Below are positions 8,861 through 17,857 of a DNA stretch of 64,000 bases, piece by piece. The notes below the pieces were generated by a model. That model searched no databases. It was not told the origin of the DNA and was given only the letters and a program-made list of their open reading frames with translations. The DNA is from Burkholderia cepacia GG4 (GTDB lineage: Bacteria; Pseudomonadota; Gammaproteobacteria; Burkholderiales; Burkholderiaceae): positions 1,736,001 to 1,800,000 of the forward strand of contig NC_018514.1 in NCBI RefSeq assembly GCF_000292915.1, given 5' to 3'. The position numbers were made by a program, and so were the translations under genes. Position 1 is the stretch's first letter; every line of letters begins with the position of its first letter.

Positions 8861-9529
8861 TTACGCCCCCATCGCCACGCGGGACAGGTGGCCGGTCTTG
8901 AGATATACAGTGGCCCCGCGTGCACCCGCGGCAAGTTCCGGATACTCTCCGGCGGGAAGTCGCATCCAGCTGCCGCGCTCATATGAACGTCCGGCTGAAA
9001 CCACGCCGCCGGCAATTACCAGCAGTTCGGCACTATCAGTGGGTCCGGCGAGCAAGATCTCGCCTGGAGCCAGGCGATGCAAGCTGACCTGCTCGTCGTC
9101 GCATGAATGGAGCACGCAAATCTCCCGACCGTCCCGCTTCCACCAAGACGCCGGATCACACGTGTCGATGCGTACGCGAAGTTCGTCTTTCGGCGACATC
9201 TGCCAAAGCTTGACGAAAATAACGGCTCCGGTGTCGCTGAACGGCTGATGGCACGAACCCGGCGGATTGCGCAGATACCAGCCTGCCGGATAGTGCGCGT
9301 CGTCGTCTGAGAACGTCCCGGACAGGACAAGAATTTCTTCCCCACCCGGATGCACATGACCCGGAAAGCGGGAACCGGGCGCATACCGGACAATGCTCGT
9401 CGCGCGCGCTTTCTCGCCACCCAGTCGATCAAGCATCACTCGCTCCACGCCGCTCTGCGGGGAGGCCACCCATTGGTAATGGTCGGGCGAAACGATGACG
9501 CTGCGCGAGAAATCCGCATTGACGAGCAT
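8861..9529 (-). CDS. Cupin protein, ChrR-like double cupin
   Basis: 222 residues with two cupin halves. The first has the metal-binding set GHVHPGGEE followed by PAGWYLRNPPGSCHQPFS; the second (LHRLAPGEILLAGPTDSAELLVIAGG) lacks the histidine set. This is the layout of the ChrR cupin family, though no zinc anti-sigma N-terminal domain is present. A metal-bound sensor or a small-molecule-modifying cupin are both possible. It lies within the oxidoreductase operon, so a role with the neighbouring amine oxidase is likely. Confidence 0.75.
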   Translation of the reverse strand: MLVNADFSRSVIVSPDHYQWVASPQSGVERVMLDRLGGEKARATSIVRYAPGSRFPGHVHPGGEEILVLSGTFSDDDAHYPAGWYLRNPPGSCHQPFSDTGAVIFVKLWQMSPKDELRVRIDTCDPASWWKRDGREICVLHSCDDEQVSLHRLAPGEILLAGPTDSAELLVIAGGVVSAGRSYERGSWMRLPAGEYPELAAGARGATVYLKTGHLSRVAMGA

Positions 9530-9604
9530 AGAAATTCGTTCAGAGATCGAAGGATTGTGGCCGGCCGTTGTCGGACGCCGACAAGGGCGCCCGACCGTGC
9601 ACGA

Positions 9605-9886
9605 TTATGCAACCTGGTAAATGCGCACATCCGGTGCAGCATCGAGCAGGGGCTGGAGACCGCCAACCACATCCGCGGTAAACAGATCGCTTTGCAGGTA
9701 CGCATTCGCGTTCACTTCCGTGTCGAAGCCGTGCAGCACCTGTACGTCTTCGTCACGCAACAGCAGTTGCTTGGACTTCGCGCCCGCGACGTTATCGAGG
9801 AACGGCGCCTTGTATTTCTCGTATATGCCGGCAGCCGTTGCACGCTTGGCATTGGCGATCTTGAGCGTAATCTGCAGATAGACCAT
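9605..9886 (-). CDS. Small protein, antibiotic-biosynthesis-monooxygenase-like fold
   Basis: 93 residues. Size and the pattern of a beta strand (MVYLQITLKI), a helix and a late strand suggest a dimeric alpha-beta barrel of the ABM type, but no diagnostic residue can be named. The internal sequence KSKQLLLRDEDVQVLHGFDT resembles proteins annotated as hypothetical or as putative monooxygenases next to SDR genes. It sits between the SDR and cupin genes in the same operon. Function not assigned. Confidence 0.6.
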   Translation of the reverse strand: MVYLQITLKIANAKRATAAGIYEKYKAPFLDNVAGAKSKQLLLRDEDVQVLHGFDTEVNANAYLQSDLFTADVVGGLQPLLDAAPDVRIYQVA

Positions 9887-9961
9887 GTCTGTTTCTCTTG
9901 GCTAGGTTGATGAAGCAGTTGATGCGGGCGTTCAGAACCGGAAGCGCCCGCGCCGATTGCG

Positions 9962-10735
9962 TCAGTTGCGGCCGGCCATCACGCCGCCGTCGACGTCCCA
10001 TATTGCACCGGTTACCCAGGCCGCCTTCTCCGACAGCAGGAACGTGACGACTTCCGCGACATCCTGTGGCGTACCGACACGGCCGAGCGGATGGAAGGCG
10101 TTGAAGCCCTGCAGCACGCCGTGTACCTCGGCCTTCGGGATGAAACCCTCGTAGATCGGTGTCTGTACGACAGCGGGCGATACCGCGTTGACGCGGATCC
10201 GCTTCGGCGCGAGTTCCATGGCCAGGTGCTGAGTCAGCGCGTGCACACCCGCTTTTGCCATCGAGTACGCGGAGGACGGCGTGGCCGCGATGGCCTGCCT
10301 GGCCCACATCGAACCGATATTGACGATCGCGCCGGGGCGCTCCTTGTCGACTAGGTTCGCCGCGACCTTCCGCGTGATGAAGAAGAACGCCTTGTTCAGC
10401 TTCATGTACTGCTCGTAGTCCGCTGCCTGATGGTCGAGGAAAGGCTTCGGGAAAAAGATCCCGGCTGCATTCACCAACAGATCGACATCCGCGTGCTGCT
10501 CGTCGATCGTATCGAGCAGCGAAGCCAGGCCCTGATCGCTCGAGATGTCGGCCGTCAGCGCCGTCACCTGACCGAGCGCCGCCAGTTCCGCGCGCGCGGA
10601 TTCGGCTTTCTCGGCGCGATTCCCCACGATCACCACGCTGCCGCCATCGGCGAGAACGATCCGGGCCGTCTGCAGCCCCATTCCGCTGGTGCCGCCAACG
10701 ACCAGCAGTTTCCTTCCTTCGAACCGGTTGCTCAT
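9962..10735 (-). CDS. Short-chain dehydrogenase/reductase (SDR)
   Basis: 257 residues. Classical SDR elements in order: cofactor motif GGTSGMG near residue 14, NAAG in the middle, catalytic serine in NIGSMWA, the YSMAK tyrosine-lysine pair, and the [12 protein letters not shown] and GAIWDVDGG end. The enzyme oxidises an alcohol or reduces a ketone with NAD(P). The start is the ATG at 10735, preceded by GAGGGA at 6 bases; the longer frame adds a poor N-terminal tail. First gene of the minus-strand operon SDR, small protein, cupin, amine oxidase, alcohol dehydrogenase. Together these look like a pathway for oxidising an amino-alcohol or similar compound. Confidence 0.9.
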   Translation of the reverse strand: MSNRFEGRKLLVVGGTSGMGLQTARIVLADGGSVVIVGNRAEKAESARAELAALGQVTALTADISSDQGLASLLDTIDEQHADVDLLVNAAGIFFPKPFLDHQAADYEQYMKLNKAFFFITRKVAANLVDKERPGAIVNIGSMWARQAIAATPSSAYSMAKAGVHALTQHLAMELAPKRIRVNAVSPAVVQTPIYEGFIPKAEVHGVLQGFNAFHPLGRVGTPQDVAEVVTFLLSEKAAWVTGAIWDVDGGVMAGRN

Positions 10736-11313
10736 GTCGAATCCCTCTGCCAGCCTGACCATGGTCAGGCTCTGATTGAACGAAATGGGGAAGTACGCCT
10801 GGCGTTAACGGATCGATGCACGCGCACCACGCAACCCGAGTCTCACTGGCTCGTTCGCAACGACGCGCACCAACAAGAACGGCCGCAAAACGGCCTGCGC
10901 CGACCACCCGCGACGAATCGCTGCCCCACACATTGACTGGAATTCTGTGCCGGTCGGCCGTGGTCGACAAATGAGATAAACTGTCCTGGCCTGAAAGAAA
11001 AACTATGTCAGTGCGACGGATGAGCAACCGTCGAACGCGTTGGCGCGATGCATCCGGCGCATACGCCGAAGCTGTTTCGTGACGCGGCTATCGCGCGTCC
11101 CCGCCCCCGATCCAGGCCGGATCGTCATGCTCCAGCGGAGCTTGCAGCCCCATACCGAAGCGAAACGCGCGAATTTGGCGGGAACCCCCTGCTATAAACT
11201 TTCTCTATTGCAGGCGGCCCCGCGCGTTGGCCGCATGATGCGCGGCAGCGATTCTGTCAGGCCTGCGTCGACCGATCGCCGCCCGTCAAACTCCCGCTTG
11301 CGCGGGGCTGGAA
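10736..11313. other. Intergenic region upstream of the SDR operon
   Basis: About 580 bases with no convincing gene on either strand. It must hold the promoter of the SDR operon (minus strand). It also contains an orphan LysR-leader motif on the plus strand (10967-11005), followed by ATGTCAGTGCGACGGATG, which reads MSVRRM, a start seen in GcvA-like LysR proteins, and then a frame that soon degenerates. This fits a deleted divergent regulator. Confidence 0.6.
10967..11005 (+). promoter_or_regulatory. Orphan copy of a LysR-leader motif (copy B)
   Basis: GAGATA, 15-base spacer, AAAGAAAAACTA, then an ATG that opens MSVRRM and soon loses coding character. Same layout as copies at 1108 and 33942. 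It lies divergently before the SDR operon, the position expected for a regulator gene that has since been lost. Confidence 0.45.
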
Positions 11314-12747
11314 TCACGCAAGCAGATTCTTGGCTTCCCGCGGCTCCGGTGCGTCAGCCGCAAGCGCCGTGTCGTGTCTCGTATAAAACTTGTACGCCAC
11401 GAAAACGACGCCCACCCAGACACCCGACACGATCAAGGACATGCGCATGTCCGGCAAGATGGCGATACACGCGATCACTGCGGCAACGAACGCGAGCGCG
11501 ATATAGTTGCCATACGGATAGAAAGGCATCTTGTACGAAAGACTGGCTGCCTGGCCGTTCTGAATTCGAATCTTCCTGAACTTCAGATGGCTGATGACGA
11601 TGGACCCCCATGCGCAAACGAGCGCGAACACGGTGACCGACGAGAACAGTTCAAACGCCTTCTCGGGCATGATGTAGTTCAGGAGCACACCGGCGAACAT
11701 CGCGGCAAAGACCATGAAGATCGCACGAGACGGCACCTTGCGGCTGTTGACGACACCAAGGAATGCCGGCGCGTTCTTCTGCAATGCGAGGTTGTAGAAG
11801 GTCCGGCTGTTCGTGAAGACGCTCGCATTGACCGCGGACAACACAGCCATGATCACGACCAGGTTCATGATTCCCGCAGCGGCCGGAATGCCGATCTTCG
11901 TGAAGACCTCGACGAACGGGCTGCCCTTCGTGGTGAGCGACGTCCACGGGAACACCATCAGCAGCACCGCGATCGCGCCGACATAGAAAATCAGCAGTCG
12001 CCAGAACGTGGCGTTGACCGCTTTCGGCATTGTCTTCTTCACGTCCTTTGCTTCGCCTGCAGCAAGGCCAAGGTTCTCGACGCCGCCGAACGAAAAGGCC
12101 ACCATCACAATGGCCAGGAAAGTTCCGCCAGCACCTTTCGCGAAGAACCCGCCGTGATCGACAAGGTTGCGATAGCCGATCGGCACACCATGGTTTCCGA
12201 TGCCGAACACGATCATGCATACGCCGAACACGATCATCGCGACGATTGCCACGACCTTGATCAACGAGAACCAGAACTCGGCTTCTCCATATATTTTCAC
12301 GCCGATGATATTGATGACGAACATCATCGACACCGCAGCAGCGGCCGTCACCCAGATCGGGATACCGGGAAACCAGAAGTGCACGTAATTTCCCAGCGCA
12401 TTGAGGTCGGCCGCGCTCGTGGCAAGAAGAAATATGAAGGCATTCCAGCCATTCAAAAACCCGACGAAGCGATGAATGTAGCGATTCGAATACGAGACGT
12501 AGGAACCCGATACCGGTTCCTCGACGGCCATCTCACCGAGCGCGCGCATCACGAAGTAGATCGCCACGGCCGCGAGCAGATACACGATGAGAATCGCCGG
12601 CCCGGCCGTCCTGATGGCCCAGGAAGAACCGTAGAAGAGCCCAGTACCGATCGCGCCGCCAATCGCGATCATCTGAATATGGCGGTTTTTCAGGTCTCTT
12701 TTTAGATCTTCTTGTTCGTATGCCTGTATCTGGCTACCATCAGTCAT
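11314..12747 (-). CDS. Amino-acid permease (APC superfamily)
   Basis: 477 residues with about 12 transmembrane segments. The N-terminus (RDLKNRHIQMIAIGGAIGTGLF) is the signature of the amino-acid transporter family that includes AnsP, GabP and LysP. Conserved internal pieces include RALGEMAVEEPVSGSYVSYS and the FSFGGVENLGLAAGEAKD loop. It imports an amino acid by proton symport across the inner membrane. The ATG is preceded by GGAGGT. The gene lies downstream of a PatB/MalY-type lyase on the same strand, so a sulfur amino acid such as cystathionine or cystine is a reasonable guess for substrate. Confidence 0.88.
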   Translation of the reverse strand: MTDGSQIQAYEQEDLKRDLKNRHIQMIAIGGAIGTGLFYGSSWAIRTAGPAILIVYLLAAVAIYFVMRALGEMAVEEPVSGSYVSYSNRYIHRFVGFLNGWNAFIFLLATSAADLNALGNYVHFWFPGIPIWVTAAAAVSMMFVINIIGVKIYGEAEFWFSLIKVVAIVAMIVFGVCMIVFGIGNHGVPIGYRNLVDHGGFFAKGAGGTFLAIVMVAFSFGGVENLGLAAGEAKDVKKTMPKAVNATFWRLLIFYVGAIAVLLMVFPWTSLTTKGSPFVEVFTKIGIPAAAGIMNLVVIMAVLSAVNASVFTNSRTFYNLALQKNAPAFLGVVNSRKVPSRAIFMVFAAMFAGVLLNYIMPEKAFELFSSVTVFALVCAWGSIVISHLKFRKIRIQNGQAASLSYKMPFYPYGNYIALAFVAAVIACIAILPDMRMSLIVSGVWVGVVFVAYKFYTRHDTALAADAPEPREAKNLLA

Positions 12748-13099
12748 GTCACCTCCAAAGAATCACAATATGATTAATTTTTTAAGTTGGCCCCTATCGC
12801 AACATGCGAAAAAATGAAGCCCTTATTTTAGTTTGCCGCGGACCCGGGGAAATCCGCCCACATTCCGATATACGGCATCATCCGATGGCGCAACGATAAT
12901 CAATTCCATCGCATAACGAATTATTTGATAATCTATCAAACGACTGAGTCGTGATCGCGTCGGCCTGATCGGCCAGCTAGTCAGTTCCGCCTCGGGTCAG
13001 GCACGAGGAACACAGCGTTCCGGCCGGCGCGCACGCGCCGGCCGACCGCTACCGCACCAGATCCGCTCCCCTTCTCAGGCCACGCGCAAACCTGCTCGC
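12748..13099. other. Intergenic region before the permease gene
   Basis: 352 bases between the stop of the PatB-like gene and the start of the permease, both on the minus strand. The half next to the permease is AT-rich and should hold its promoter. It contains the inverted repeat listed at 12924-12940. No gene seen. Confidence 0.5.
12924..12940. promoter_or_regulatory. Perfect inverted repeat, candidate operator
   Basis: TTTGATA, 3 bases, TATCAAA: two 7-base arms with no mismatch, about 180 bases upstream of the permease start. Size and symmetry suit a dimeric regulator. Confidence 0.35.
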
Positions 13100-14350
13100 T
13101 CAGAGGCCCGCTACCGCATCGGTCAGACGGCGGACGGCTTCGTCGATCGTGGCGCGGGAGCAGCCCAGATTCGCCCGCATATAGCCGTGCCCCTCGATGC
13201 CGAATTTCTGCCCCTTGTCGAGCCAGACTCGCGCCGTCGTCAGCATGAACTTGTTGAGCGCATCCGCATCCATGTCCATGCCGCGACAGTCCATCCAGGC
13301 CAGATACAGTGAATCGGCCGGGAGAACCTCGATTTTCGAGGTCATGCCGCGGATCGCTTCGCGGAAGTAGAGATGATTGCCGCGGAGATACACGAGCAAC
13401 TCCTCCAGCCATGATTCGCCATGTGCATAGGCGGCTTCCGCCGCAACCATGCCGAGCGTGTTGACCGACTGGTAGGAATTCCGGTCGTACTGCCGGCGCA
13501 GTTCGTCACGGAGGCGACGGTTCGCGACGAACACGTTCGCGCTTTGCAGGCCGGGCAGATTGAACGTCTTGCTCGGTGCCGTGCAGGTGATACTGTTTTC
13601 TGCAAATTTTTCGCTTAACGAAGCGAACGGAATATGCTTCTTCGCCGGGTTGATGATCAAGTCCTGATGAATCTCGTCGGAGATCACGAGAACACCGTGG
13701 CGGAGACAGATCTCCCCCATGGCCGTCAGCTCATCTTCCGACCATACGTTCCCGGTCGGATTATGCGGATTGCTCAGGATGAACAGCTTGGTGTTGTCCC
13801 GGATCGCCGCTTCGAACACCTTTTCATTGAAACGGTACCCGGTATCCGTACGTTCGAGCGGCGCCAGCGCCAGCCGCCGACCGTTCAGCAGGACGTCATC
13901 GTGGAAATGCGCATAGACGGGCGGCTGAATCAGGACCGTATCGCCCGGTGCGGAAAACGCCTGTATCGCCGTCTTAAGCGCGGTGATGATGCCGCTCGTC
14001 TGCATCACCCACTCCTTGGCCACATCCCACCCGAACCGTTTCCCCTGCCAACGGACCACGGCGTCCAGGTAACTGGCGGTTGCGCCGCACGAGTAGCCGA
14101 AAACGCCGAACTCCACGGCTTCGTGAAGGGCATCGATCACCGGCTGGGGAGCCCTGAAATCCATGTCGGCCACCCACATCGGCAGCGGCTGCGCTGCAAA
14201 TTCATCTGCTGCGAGGAGTTTTTCGCCAAGCGCCCACTTCAGCGAATTCGTGTGCTTCCGGTCCACAACGCGATCGAAGACCGAAGTTTCCTTTCCTGCT
14301 GCTGCACCACAAACGAGTGATTTTGAATAAGCGCTCACGATAACTTCCAT
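13100..14350 (-). CDS. PatB/MalY-type C-S lyase (cystathionine beta-lyase-like aminotransferase)
   Basis: 416 residues. A fold-type I PLP enzyme: the N-terminal PLPMWVADMDFRAPQPVIDAL is diagnostic of the MalY/PatB group, followed by NPHNPTGNVWS, ISDEIHQDL (PLP-binding Asp) and SKTFNLPGLQ with the Schiff-base lysine, and RANLGCSRATIDEAV near the end. It cleaves C-S bonds in cystathionine or cysteine conjugates to yield a thiol, pyruvate and ammonia. I chose the ATG at 14350; a TTG 45 bases upstream is the alternative. The upstream region has a cluster of CTCATG inverted repeats (14412-14463). Likely works with the permease downstream. Confidence 0.9.
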   Translation of the reverse strand: MEVIVSAYSKSLVCGAAAGKETSVFDRVVDRKHTNSLKWALGEKLLAADEFAAQPLPMWVADMDFRAPQPVIDALHEAVEFGVFGYSCGATASYLDAVVRWQGKRFGWDVAKEWVMQTSGIITALKTAIQAFSAPGDTVLIQPPVYAHFHDDVLLNGRRLALAPLERTDTGYRFNEKVFEAAIRDNTKLFILSNPHNPTGNVWSEDELTAMGEICLRHGVLVISDEIHQDLIINPAKKHIPFASLSEKFAENSITCTAPSKTFNLPGLQSANVFVANRRLRDELRRQYDRNSYQSVNTLGMVAAEAAYAHGESWLEELLVYLRGNHLYFREAIRGMTSKIEVLPADSLYLAWMDCRGMDMDADALNKFMLTTARVWLDKGQKFGIEGHGYMRANLGCSRATIDEAVRRLTDAVAGL

Positions 14351-14411
14351 TACTGTAGGACCGCGCGCCAGTGGCGCGACTTCGTATTGGGACAAGAGTA
14401 ACAGCGTGGAT

Positions 14412-14463
14412 TCATGAGCAACAATGGTATGTTCTCATGGACCCGTGAGCGTAGCTCATGGGT
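14412..14463. promoter_or_regulatory. Cluster of CATGAG/CTCATG inverted repeats upstream of the PatB-like gene
   Basis: CATGAG at 14413-14418 pairs with CTCATG at 14434-14439. Next to it ACCCGTGAGC (14441-14450) and GCTCATGGGT (14454-14463) form an almost perfect 10-base inverted repeat around GTA. The block is 60-110 bases upstream of the chosen start and 28 bases beyond the end of the next gene. It may be an operator array or a leader hairpin. Confidence 0.35.
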
Positions 14464-14490
14464 TCATCGCGCACCCGTACTCGGGCGGTG

Positions 14491-15012
14491 TCATATCGCC
14501 AGCGCGACCAGGAAACGCGAAACCATGTTGTACGCAGCAACTGTCGCCACGGCTTCCACGGCCTTGCGTTCTCCGAAGAGCGCTTTCAGTTTCTCGATGG
14601 CGGCCGCGTCCACGACGACTCGCCTGGTCGATTGATCGGCGAGTTCAAGCAGGACTCGTTCCCTCTCGTCGAATAGTGCGCTCGTCACCTGGTCGGCCTG
14701 AATGGCGCTACATTTCTCGAGCGTGCCGCCCGCCTGCAGGTAGGCGGGCTGATGCACCCGCCATTCGAAATCCGCGCCGTTCAACACAGCGACCCGCAAC
14801 ATGATCAGTTCGCGATACTCGAGCTCAAGCTCGAAGTCCGCGCGAACTCGACGCAGAAGCTCATTCCACCCCATTGCAAGCGGGAAACTCTTCAGCAGTA
14901 TCCGGTCTATACCGATCAGCTCGCCGTTCGGCCGGCGCGCACGCATGCCGGCGAGCAACTCGGGAGGAGCTGGCTCCCCATCCTGCCAAGGGACTACTCG
15001 TACACCACTCAT
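14491..15012 (-). CDS. Carboxymuconolactone decarboxylase family protein
   Basis: 173 residues, all helical in pattern, with the family core ELEYRELIMLRVAVLNGADFEWRVH followed by QPAYLQAGG. The reactive CxxC of AhpD-type peroxidases is absent; ADFEWRVH stands in its place, as in decarboxylase-type or uncharacterised members. The start is the ATG at 15012 with AAGGAGAG before it; a longer frame reaching 15210 has no support. It is divergent from the GcvA-type LysR gene at 15264, which probably controls it. Confidence 0.8.
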   Translation of the reverse strand: MSGVRVVPWQDGEPAPPELLAGMRARRPNGELIGIDRILLKSFPLAMGWNELLRRVRADFELELEYRELIMLRVAVLNGADFEWRVHQPAYLQAGGTLEKCSAIQADQVTSALFDERERVLLELADQSTRRVVVDAAAIEKLKALFGERKAVEAVATVAAYNMVSRFLVALAI

Positions 15013-15222
15013 GAATCTCTCCTTCATCAATATTTGGATGGTCGCGGGAACGTCATCGACGATGCGCCACGACCATCGCGTTGCGAATGCTGATGGAAAA
15101 TCTTTGTAGGATTTTCTTCTCATGCTCCGCCCCCTCTCGCTCAGTAGTCCATCCCAGCAACTCGAGAAACCATCAGACCAATCGACCATGCAAAAAAATT
15201 TTGCGGTCAACGGATCGGTGTC

Positions 15223-15261
15223 ACAACTGCTATATTCTTTGCACGTGACAAAGAAAAACTT
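15223..15261 (+). promoter_or_regulatory. LysR-leader motif with its gene (copy D)
   Basis: TATATTCT and AAAGAAAAACTT in the same relative places as in the orphan copies at 1108, 10967 and 33942; the ATG of the LysR gene follows 2 bases later. The TATATT could be the -10 box of the LysR promoter and the A-rich block its leader. Being the only copy with a gene, it gives the motif a meaning. Confidence 0.45.
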
Positions 15262-15263
15262 TC

Positions 15264-16181
15264 ATGAAGACACCTATCTTTCTGAATGCGCTTCGAGCCT
15301 TCGAAGCGAGTGCGCGGCACCAAAGCTTTTCGGCCGCCGCGGCCGAACTGAACGTGACGCCAGCCGCGGTAGGACAACAGGTCCGCTCGCTCGAGGAGTG
15401 GCTGGGTACGCCGCTGTTTCGCCGGGAAGTGAGCGGGCGCGTCCGCCTGATTCCCACTGAAACGGCAGAGCAAGCGTTGCCGGATATCCGCGCGGGCTTT
15501 GATCGGCTCTCGCTCGGCATGAGCCGCATGCGCCAAGGGGCAAGGAGCGGCGTGCTGACTGTGGCAGTCAGCCCGGCGTTCGCGGCGAAGTGGCTGCTGC
15601 CGCGGATCGAAAGATTTCATGCGACCTGCCCCGAGATCGACGTTCGACTCGATACGAACCTCAAGCTCGTCGACTTCGCCGCGCAGGGCGTCGATATTGG
15701 CGTGCGATACGGTCGGGGAGCTTGGTCCGGGCTTCTGTCCGAGAAGTTGATGGACGAGCAGATCTTTCCGGTTTGCTCGCCCTCGTGGCTCGACAAGAAC
15801 GGTAGCGTGACAGCGCCGAGCGACCTCGCCGGCAAGGCGCTGATACATGATCTATCGGTAGACGCTCATATCGGATTCGCGTCATGGAACGACTGGCTTC
15901 AGCGAGCGGATGCATCGAACGTCGATGCCAGCCGAGGGATGCAGATCAACAACTCGGCCGCCGTCCTGCAGGCTGCGATCGACGGGCATGGTGTCGCACT
16001 GGCCCGGAGCGTGATGGCCGGCGACGACCTGACCGCAGGGCGCCTCGTGCAGCTATTTCCCGCTGTAACGTGGACGTCTGAACTGGCTTACTACATCGTC
16101 TATCGCGCCGAATACGCGTCTCTTCCCAAACTCGTTGCTTTTCGGGAATGGCTGATTCAGGAAGCGGCATCAGGGCAGTGA
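15264..16181 (+). CDS. LysR-family regulator, GcvA-like
   Basis: 305 residues. It begins TPIFLNALRAFEASARHQSF, the typical GcvA/AmpR-subgroup start, followed by the helix-turn-helix AAAAELNVTPAAVGQQVRSLEE. The effector domain has the subgroup features DVRLDTNLKLVDF and GVDIGVRYGRG. It is divergent from a carboxymuconolactone decarboxylase-like gene across 250 bases, the standard arrangement for LysR control. A special leader motif lies right before the ATG. Confidence 0.9.
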   Translation: MKTPIFLNALRAFEASARHQSFSAAAAELNVTPAAVGQQVRSLEEWLGTPLFRREVSGRVRLIPTETAEQALPDIRAGFDRLSLGMSRMRQGARSGVLTVAVSPAFAAKWLLPRIERFHATCPEIDVRLDTNLKLVDFAAQGVDIGVRYGRGAWSGLLSEKLMDEQIFPVCSPSWLDKNGSVTAPSDLAGKALIHDLSVDAHIGFASWNDWLQRADASNVDASRGMQINNSAAVLQAAIDGHGVALARSVMAGDDLTAGRLVQLFPAVTWTSELAYYIVYRAEYASLPKLVAFREWLIQEAASGQ

Positions 16182-16277
16182 ACGTTCGTGGTCGGCCGGC
16201 AACACGCGACTCTCGTGCCCACCGGCTCACATCCCATCGTCGTCGACGCTCGACGCCGACCGGCGAAATCCGTTTTT

Positions 16278-17501
16278 CTATCCGGCAACCGCGTGTCTCG
16301 ACGATTTCAGCCACATCACACAGATCGTTGCGACCACAACTGGCGGCAGGATCAGCCCCGATACGAGCGACCACCCGAACGCGCTCAACAAACCGCCCGA
16401 GACGAACGATCCAACGACCATCGCACCGAATACGATGAAGTCGTTGATGGACTGGACGCGCGGCCCTTCTTCTGGCGTGTGGCATGCCAATACCTGAGCC
16501 GATGCGCCGAGGAACCCGAAGTTCCAGCCCGCACCCAGAAGCAGCAGCGCGCCCCAGAAGTGATAATCCGTGATGCCGCTCAACCCGGCCAATGCAGCAA
16601 GCGCGATCAACGCCATTCCGGCAAGGGTTACGTTGAGCGCGCCAAAGCGAGCAATCAGCCGTCCGGTGAAGAAGCTTGGGGCATACATCGCGATTATATG
16701 GATTTCAATGCCGAGGTTGGCATGCACCCGCGAGATCCCGCATAGCTCCATGGCAAGTGGCGCAGACGTCATCATGAAGTTCATCATCATGTAGCTCACG
16801 ACGCCACAGATCATCGCCACGACGAAGCGCGGTTGTGCGAGGAGCATTGAAGTTGGACGTCCCGATGCATGACGCGAGCTCGGCGGCTGGCGCTCGAACC
16901 TGACGCCCGACAATACGACGGCCGACAGCGCGGCCGCGCCGGCAGCGGCAATATAGGTGACTGCATACACGTGCGGCGACCATAGATTCATCGTGCCCGT
17001 GACCAACTGCGATCCAAAAACGCCGGCCACCACGCCGCCTGCCAGAACTGCTGACAGCGCCCGCGGACGATTTTCCTCGGATACGCATTCGGCGGCCGCG
17101 AAGCGGAAGCTCAGCACGACAGCCGCATAGGAGCCGCCGAACAGCAATGCGAAGCAAAAGAGCGAGAAGGACTGGATGACCAATGCCAGTGCGGCCACGA
17201 GTCCCGCGATCACGCCACACAAGTTTCCGGCGAGGAAGGCGAGGTGCCGGCCGTAGCGCCGCGCGATCATCCCGACCGGCAGCGTCGCGATCGCCATGCC
17301 CACGACGAACGCGGATATCGGCAACGTCGCCAGTTCGGGGCTTGGCGCGAGGAAGTTTCCGATAATCGCGCCGGTCGCATAGACGACGGTCGAATTGGCG
17401 CCTGCGAGTGCTTGCGCGATGGCCAGACGCAGCACCGAACTGCTGACTTTCGAATTGAGCATCGGAGAATGGAGTCCGCATGCCGGCCTCCCATTCGTCA
17501 T
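16278..17501 (-). CDS. MFS transporter
   Basis: 407 residues with about 12 hydrophobic helices. The loop MIARRYGRHLAFLAGN is the MFS motif between helices 2 and 3, and HTPEEGPRVQSINDFIVFGAM near helix 10 resembles the YajR/UMF-like efflux carriers. It should be an inner-membrane exporter or importer of a small molecule. The in-frame ATG at 17462 (MLNSKVSSSV) is an equally good start, since neither has a strong Shine-Dalgarno. It is convergent with the GcvA-like LysR gene. Confidence 0.8.
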   Translation of the reverse strand: MTNGRPACGLHSPMLNSKVSSSVLRLAIAQALAGANSTVVYATGAIIGNFLAPSPELATLPISAFVVGMAIATLPVGMIARRYGRHLAFLAGNLCGVIAGLVAALALVIQSFSLFCFALLFGGSYAAVVLSFRFAAAECVSEENRPRALSAVLAGGVVAGVFGSQLVTGTMNLWSPHVYAVTYIAAAGAAALSAVVLSGVRFERQPPSSRHASGRPTSMLLAQPRFVVAMICGVVSYMMMNFMMTSAPLAMELCGISRVHANLGIEIHIIAMYAPSFFTGRLIARFGALNVTLAGMALIALAALAGLSGITDYHFWGALLLLGAGWNFGFLGASAQVLACHTPEEGPRVQSINDFIVFGAMVVGSFVSGGLLSAFGWSLVSGLILPPVVVATICVMWLKSSRHAVAG

Positions 17502-17857
17502 TGACCGGTATCAACTTCGGCGGTGAAGCGTCAGCGACCGTCATCTGATGGAGCCGGTCTTGTTGTCGATGTCGAACGAGTCCGCGGCGAAATGGCAGCA
17601 CCGGGAAAGTGATTGATAGTCAGGCCTGCGACAAAAGGCAACTGCCAGCCGCCCTCCACCACTGACCTGAATCGGCATGAGATTGCGCCGTATTCTTCTC
17701 GCTTTCCGCTATGCGGACAACAAAGAAAATATGTCGCCCAGAGAAAGGAAATCTTTCCGCGCAATGCCGTCCACGCGTATCGACACGATCATCCAATCAT
17801 GCAGACGGAGCGCACCGAAGCCGGCTTCGGTACCGACGAACCGGTTCCTCCGTTACG
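17502..17857. other. Intergenic region with a weak LysR-leader motif
   Basis: 356 bases between the MFS start and the stop of the next LysR gene, both minus strand. Short open frames exist, but none has a convincing start or composition. It should contain the MFS promoter near 17502-17560. The plus strand holds a degenerate LysR-leader motif at 17717-17755. Confidence 0.5.
17717..17755 (+). promoter_or_regulatory. Degenerate LysR-leader motif (copy E)
   Basis: AAAGGAAATCTT occupies the place of AAAGAAAATCTT, and the upstream part matches copies A and C at about 60% of positions. No gene follows. This is the least certain copy. Confidence 0.25.

Noticed and set aside
11374..12705. Plus-strand frame of 443 codons
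   Set aside because: Antisense of the amino-acid permease; rich in D, H and R as expected for the complement of membrane codons.
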